Assembly (NCBI RefSeq): GCF_017357245.1
Contig: NZ_CP071612.1
Location: 623,001-687,000, forward strand
DNA from: Rhizobium bangladeshense
Lineage (GTDB): Bacteria; Pseudomonadota; Alphaproteobacteria; Rhizobiales; Rhizobiaceae
Length of the DNA stretch: 64,000 nucleotides
Direction: 5' to 3'
The notes below the pieces were generated by a model. It made no database searches, was not told the origin of the DNA, and saw nothing but the letters and a program-made list of their open reading frames with translations. This document shows, in pieces, positions 60,272-64,000 of the stretch. The translations under genes and the position numbers were made by a program. The stretch's first letter is position 1. Each line of letters opens with the position of its first letter.

Positions 60272-61183
60272 ATGACCAGCATTTTGACCAACGTCGCGGC
60301 AATGGCCGCTCTTCAGACACTCCGTGGCATCAACAACAGCCTCGAAGACACCCAGAACAGGGTATCGTCCGGTTATCGTGTCGAAAAGGCGGCCGATAAC
60401 GCTGCCTATTGGTCGATCGCAACAACTATGCGTTCGGACAACAAGGCCCTTTCCGCCGTTTCCGACGCCCTCGGCCTTGGCGCCGCCAAGGTCGACACCG
60501 CTTATTCCGCCATGGACAGTGCCATCGACGTCATCACCGAGATCAAGGCGAAGATCGTCGCCGCAACCGAAAAGGGCGTCGACAAGACCAAGGTGCAGGA
60601 AGAAATCGGCCAGTTGCAGCAGCAGCTGCTCAGCATCGCGCAGTCGGCTTCCTTCTCCGGCGAGAACTGGGTCGCCGGCGCTGACGGCACCAAAAGCGTC
60701 GTGTCGACCTTCGTCCGCGACGGCAACGGCAATGTCTCGGTCAAGACCACGGACTACGTCTTGAACACGAGCTCCACGGGCAACGTACTGTTCGGGATGA
60801 CCTCCACCGGCACGATCGAGACGAGCTCCGGCATTATCGGCACATCATCCGGTACGATCGGCTCGATCTACTCGATGAACATCAGCACCTTCGGTTCGGT
60901 TGAAATTTCGATGGCCCTGACGTCCATCGAAGCCGGCCTGGAGGCCATGACCAAGGCTGCCTCGCAGCTCGGCTCGATTTCCACCCGCATTGAGCTGCAG
61001 GAAAACTTCGTTGGAGCACTGAGTGATTCCATCGACTCCGGCGTCGGCCGCCTCGTCGATGCCGACATGGAAGAGGAATCGAGCAAGCTGACAGCGTTGC
61101 AAACCCAGCAGCAGCTGGCGATCCAGTCGCTGTCGATCGCCAACTCCAGCGCGCAAAACATCCTCACGCTGTTCCGCAGCTAA
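60272..61183 (+). CDS. flaC: Flagellin FlaC
   Basis: This 303-residue flagellin is related to FlaA and FlaB but more divergent (LRGINNSLEDTQNRVSSGYRV, centre with TSTGTIETSSGIIGTSSG, end SLSIANSSAQNILTLFRS). It has its own CtrA-type promoter region and a terminator. It is probably a minor filament component. The letter follows gene order, so the name may differ from that used for a given strain. Confidence 0.92.
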   Translation: MTSILTNVAAMAALQTLRGINNSLEDTQNRVSSGYRVEKAADNAAYWSIATTMRSDNKALSAVSDALGLGAAKVDTAYSAMDSAIDVITEIKAKIVAATEKGVDKTKVQEEIGQLQQQLLSIAQSASFSGENWVAGADGTKSVVSTFVRDGNGNVSVKTTDYVLNTSSTGNVLFGMTSTGTIETSSGIIGTSSGTIGSIYSMNISTFGSVEISMALTSIEAGLEAMTKAASQLGSISTRIELQENFVGALSDSIDSGVGRLVDADMEEESSKLTALQTQQQLAIQSLSIANSSAQNILTLFRS

Positions 61184-61247
61184 ATCGGTCGCTGAAGCTG
61201 GACCGAATCTTGCGCCGCCGTTCGGCCGCAAGCCGAAGATCTTCCGG

Positions 61248-61280
61248 ACCGCGCCCGAAACGGCGCGGTTCTTCGTTTGG
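61248..61280 (+). terminator. Rho-independent terminator of flaC
   Basis: ACCGCGCC pairs with GGCGCGGT around a 6-base loop (61248-61269), followed by TCTTCGTTT. The T tract is interrupted, so this one is weaker. Confidence 0.65.
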
Positions 61281-61444
61281 TATCAGTAACTTGCCTTGAG
61301 AGTTGATCCACATGTCGCGCTTGTGCCGCCGCTCTTGCCGAACAAGTTGATATCGAGTTAACTTCGCCTTGAATTGATTTGCTTTTGCGACGCGCCGGTT
61401 GAATTTCGCCGGAGGCATGACGCCACTTCAGTCGCCGCCGGCAG

Positions 61445-61456
61445 TCCGGCCTGCCC
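61445..61456 (+). promoter_or_regulatory. Shared flagellin leader element, flaD copy (degenerate)
   Basis: TCCGGCCTGCCC lies 26 bp before the flaD ATG and is followed by CTTCATTTT. It keeps TCCGG and the final CC of the other copies. Confidence 0.4.
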
Positions 61457-61482
61457 CTTCATTTTATTCCGAGAGCCTGTCG

Positions 61483-62445
61483 ATGACCGTTAAGATAACC
61501 AGCGCGGCCGCGGTGAATGCACTTGCAGTGCTGCGCAGCATCAACAAAGAAGCCAGTCAGACCCAGCAGCAAGTTTCTTCGGGATATCGGATTGAGACGG
61601 CCGCAGACGATGCCTCCTACTGGTCGGTCGCCACTGTCATGCGCTCGGACAGCACCAATCTCGGCACGATCGGTGACGCGCTCGGTCTCGGCGCTGCCAA
61701 GGTGGATGCGACCTACACGGCGATGAATTCGGCGATCGATCTCATAGGCGAAATTCGCGCCAAGCTGGTCTCGGCAAGAGAGCCGGGCGCGGACAAGGAC
61801 AAGATCAACGCCGAGATCAGCGAATATAAGGAGCAGTTGCGGACCGTCGTCGAATCGACGTCGTTTGCAGGGGAAAACTGGTTGCTGAACAGTGACAAGG
61901 CCGCGCCGCCGACATGGTCGGTCATCTCCGGCTTCGTGCGCGCCTCGACCGGCGAATACCAGGCTCAGAGCATCGACTTCCCGTCGTCGCAGACCATCCT
62001 GATCGACAAGAACAATGCGAGCGGCGGCCTGTTCACCAAGGCGATTGATGCCCAGGCGATCAATAACAGCGGCGTCGGACCGCGAAACTACTATCTTCTG
62101 GACGCCGGTTCGACCACGCCGGCGACGGGCATGGAAGTCGCGATCGGCAAGAACACCACCGACGCGCAGCTTGTCGATATGCTCGACGTAACCGACTCCC
62201 TGCTCGCTTCACTGACGACGACGGCGGCCTCCATCGGGGTGATGAAGGTGCGTATCGAGGATCAGATCGACTACACCGCCGATCTGTCCGATTCAATCGA
62301 CAAGAGCGTCGGCGCGCTCGTCGATACCGACATGGACGAGGCTTCGATCCGCCAAAAGGCGATCGAAACGCAGAAGCAGATGGCCGTCGAAGCGATCTCG
62401 ATCCTTAACACGGCCGCAAGCAAGATCCTCATTCTGCTGGAATAG
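61483..62445 (+). CDS. flaD: Divergent flagellin FlaD
   Basis: This 320-residue flagellin has the conserved termini (LRSINKEASQTQQQVSSGYRI and IETQKQMAVEAISILNTAASK). Its centre is different and longer (LIDKNNASGGLFTKAIDAQA, then VGPRNYYLLDAGSTTPATG). The last residues ILILLE differ from the LFR ending of the other three. It is likely a minor or specialised subunit. The ATG at 61483 matches the other starts; upstream in-frame codons have no flagellin resemblance. Confidence 0.9.
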   Translation: MTVKITSAAAVNALAVLRSINKEASQTQQQVSSGYRIETAADDASYWSVATVMRSDSTNLGTIGDALGLGAAKVDATYTAMNSAIDLIGEIRAKLVSAREPGADKDKINAEISEYKEQLRTVVESTSFAGENWLLNSDKAAPPTWSVISGFVRASTGEYQAQSIDFPSSQTILIDKNNASGGLFTKAIDAQAINNSGVGPRNYYLLDAGSTTPATGMEVAIGKNTTDAQLVDMLDVTDSLLASLTTTAASIGVMKVRIEDQIDYTADLSDSIDKSVGALVDTDMDEASIRQKAIETQKQMAVEAISILNTAASKILILLE

Positions 62446-62647
62446 GGCGCGCGCGGATGTGGGTGACGACGGCGCCATTCATCTTCGCGCAAGTTTGAAT
62501 TCCTAGTTTCCGGCAAGAAGGCATGGTCCGTATTTTGTGCCGGCGCAAGGTCAAGCCCTTGTTCGCTGCGAAGGACGTGTCGCGCGCAAGGTCATTTTTG
62601 GACGGGGGTTGGCATGGCGCTCGTCTCCCGGATGCTGGATGGTTTCT

Positions 62648-63277
62648 ATGAGCATTTCGCTTTCTCGGTATTTGAAGGATTTCGGCGAACCGAAATCATC
62701 GGCGCCGATTATCGACATCGACGATTTCGCCGGAGATGCCTTTCCGGAGGCGCCCAGCGAACCGCCGGTCGACGTAGAGGCGGAGCGTCGCGAAGCCTAT
62801 GCGGAAGGTCACGCCGCGGCGACCGCTGATTTGACCGAGAAATACGAAAACGAGGCGCGCGCGCTGGCCGAGGGCCATGCGCGCGAGCTCGAAGAACTGA
62901 AGCTTCGCTATGAAGTTGAGGCGGCGGCGGTCATTGCATCCCGCGTCCGCGATATCGCCGAAGAGGTCGCTCAGCTGGTCAGCGCCGGTGCGGCGATGGT
63001 CATTGCGCCCGTCATGACGGAAGCGCTTGCGGCCAAGGCTGCCGAAAGTCTCGCCGCTTTGCTGCGTGATGCGATTCTCGAAGGCGCGGCCGGACCGATC
63101 GTCGTCAGGGGGCCGACCAGCCTCTTCGACATGTTGAAAACCGAACTCGGCGACCATGTCGCGGCGGTTCGGCACATTGAGGCCGACGATATCGATCTTT
63201 CCGTCGAAATTGGTGAATCCGTCGTCGTCACCCGTATGTCCGCCTGGGCGGCCAGCTTGAAGAAAGTTCTCGAATGA
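62648..63277 (+). CDS. FliH-like flagellar protein, coupled to motB
   Basis: This 209-residue soluble protein has an acidic Pro-rich N-terminus, then a long charged coiled coil at about 50-110 ([21 protein letters not shown], then [19 protein letters not shown]). A C-terminal domain follows with [40 protein letters not shown] and a terminal Trp helix. This resembles FliH/HrpE, the regulator of the FliI ATPase, though similarity is from pattern only. No other fliH is in the window. It overlaps motB by 4 bp. An ATG at 62639 is also possible. Confidence 0.7.
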   Translation: MSISLSRYLKDFGEPKSSAPIIDIDDFAGDAFPEAPSEPPVDVEAERREAYAEGHAAATADLTEKYENEARALAEGHARELEELKLRYEVEAAAVIASRVRDIAEEVAQLVSAGAAMVIAPVMTEALAAKAAESLAALLRDAILEGAAGPIVVRGPTSLFDMLKTELGDHVAAVRHIEADDIDLSVEIGESVVVTRMSAWAASLKKVLE

Positions 63278-64000
63278 GCGAAGGCGAAAACCATCACCAC
63301 GGCAGGAACGAGATCATCATCGTCAAGCGGCATGGCGGCGGTGATCACGATGGTGCCCATGGCGGTGCGTGGAAAATTGCCTATGCCGACTTCATGACGG
63401 CGATGATGGCATTCTTCCTGGTCATGTGGCTGGTCAACGCCGCCAATGAGGAGACCAAGGCTGCGGTCGCGACCTATTTCAATCCGATCAAGCTTGCCGA
63501 CGAAAAGCCGACCGAGAGAGGCCTGAAGAAGCCTGTCGACGATGCGGAGGGCGAGGAGAAGAACGAAAAGTCGAAGCAGAAGGAAGAAAATCCGACCGAA
63601 GGCAAGTCCGCCGCGGATGGTGACGACCAGACATCGACTTCAGGCGACCACACCAATTATTCCGAAGCCGATTTCTTCGAGAATCCCTATTCGGTTCTCG
63701 CCGAAATCGCACAAGAGGTCGGCCAGCAGGCCAATGTCAGCGCCAAGGGCGATGGCGGCGCGGCCGATTCCGGCCCTGCCACCGGTGCCGATGGCGGCGA
63801 AGCCTATCGCGACCCCTTCGATCCGGATTTCTGGACCAAGCAGGTCGAGGTGACAACGGCGGGAAAATCCTTGCCGCCCGGCAGGAGTGAGGAGCAGGCG
63901 AGCGAGAGCGAGACGACGGAGGTCGCCAACGCCGAGGATGTGAAGCCGGCGCCTTTGGCGACTGAACAGAAGCCGGCCGAGGCCAAGGAAACCAAGGGTG
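63274..64000 (+). CDS. motB: Flagellar stator protein MotB (partial, runs off the window)
   Basis: About 242 residues are visible before the window ends. The start has the MotB plug region ([20 protein letters not shown]) with the proton-carrying Asp in [21 protein letters not shown] long acidic, low-complexity linker rich in Glu, Lys and Ser follows, where the peptidoglycan-binding OmpA domain should come later. MotB partners MotA. It overlaps the FliH-like gene by 4 bp, so their translation is coupled. Confidence 0.92.
   Translation, partial: MSEGENHHHGRNEIIIVKRHGGGDHDGAHGGAWKIAYADFMTAMMAFFLVMWLVNAANEETKAAVATYFNPIKLADEKPTERGLKKPVDDAEGEEKNEKSKQKEENPTEGKSAADGDDQTSTSGDHTNYSEADFFENPYSVLAEIAQEVGQQANVSAKGDGGAADSGPATGADGGEAYRDPFDPDFWTKQVEVTTAGKSLPPGRSEEQASESETTEVANAEDVKPAPLATEQKPAEAKETKG

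Overview
The window looks like the chromosome of a Rhizobium of the etli/leguminosarum group. Coding is dense and GC-rich. The chemotaxis and flagellar genes follow the rhizobial order: a soluble chemoreceptor gene, then cheS, cheY1, cheA, cheW, cheR, cheB, cheY2, cheD and cheT, then fliF, visN and visR, with motE and several flagellin genes further on. There are also two Ku genes beside a ligD. I saw no tRNA, rRNA, insertion sequence, phage gene or CRISPR array. The species assignment is inference from gene content and order.

Positions 1-28000 are accessory and housekeeping genes. A leftward peptide/oligopeptide-type ABC uptake operon (gntR, binding protein, permease cut by the window edge) has a palindrome in front of the regulator. 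Next come a beta-helix protein and a non-homologous end-joining locus with two ku genes around a ligD broken by one frameshift and one stop codon. After small conserved proteins, an OsmC protein, an FAD oxidoreductase, an EamA exporter and a glyoxalase/hydrolase fusion, positions 13982-21173 hold a block of signalling genes: three histidine kinases, three single-domain receivers and a LuxR-type regulator. One kinase carries a PAS domain with the haem-pocket residues of FixL. secDF, a CPA2 antiporter, a small HTH regulator and a GT39 glycosyltransferase follow.

Positions 28000-64000 are one motility region. The che operon (28647-37063) starts with a globin-coupled receptor and runs through CheT, a candidate CheY phosphatase. 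fliF and the master regulators visN/visR follow. A leftward operon runs motA-fliM-fliN-fliG-flhB-hypothetical. A rightward set runs flgF, fliI, a membrane protein, then flgB-flgC-fliE-flgG-flgA-flgI-motE-flgH-fliL-fliP. A convergent TPR/GT41 glycosyltransferase stands next to four flagellin genes, followed by a FliH-like gene and a truncated motB.

The most interesting signals are the FixL-like haem PAS in a membrane kinase, a short leader element shared by all four flagellin genes, CtrA-type sites before two of them, a FliH-like candidate just before motB, the broken ligD, and a 37-codon membrane-protein ORF upstream of the GT39 gene.
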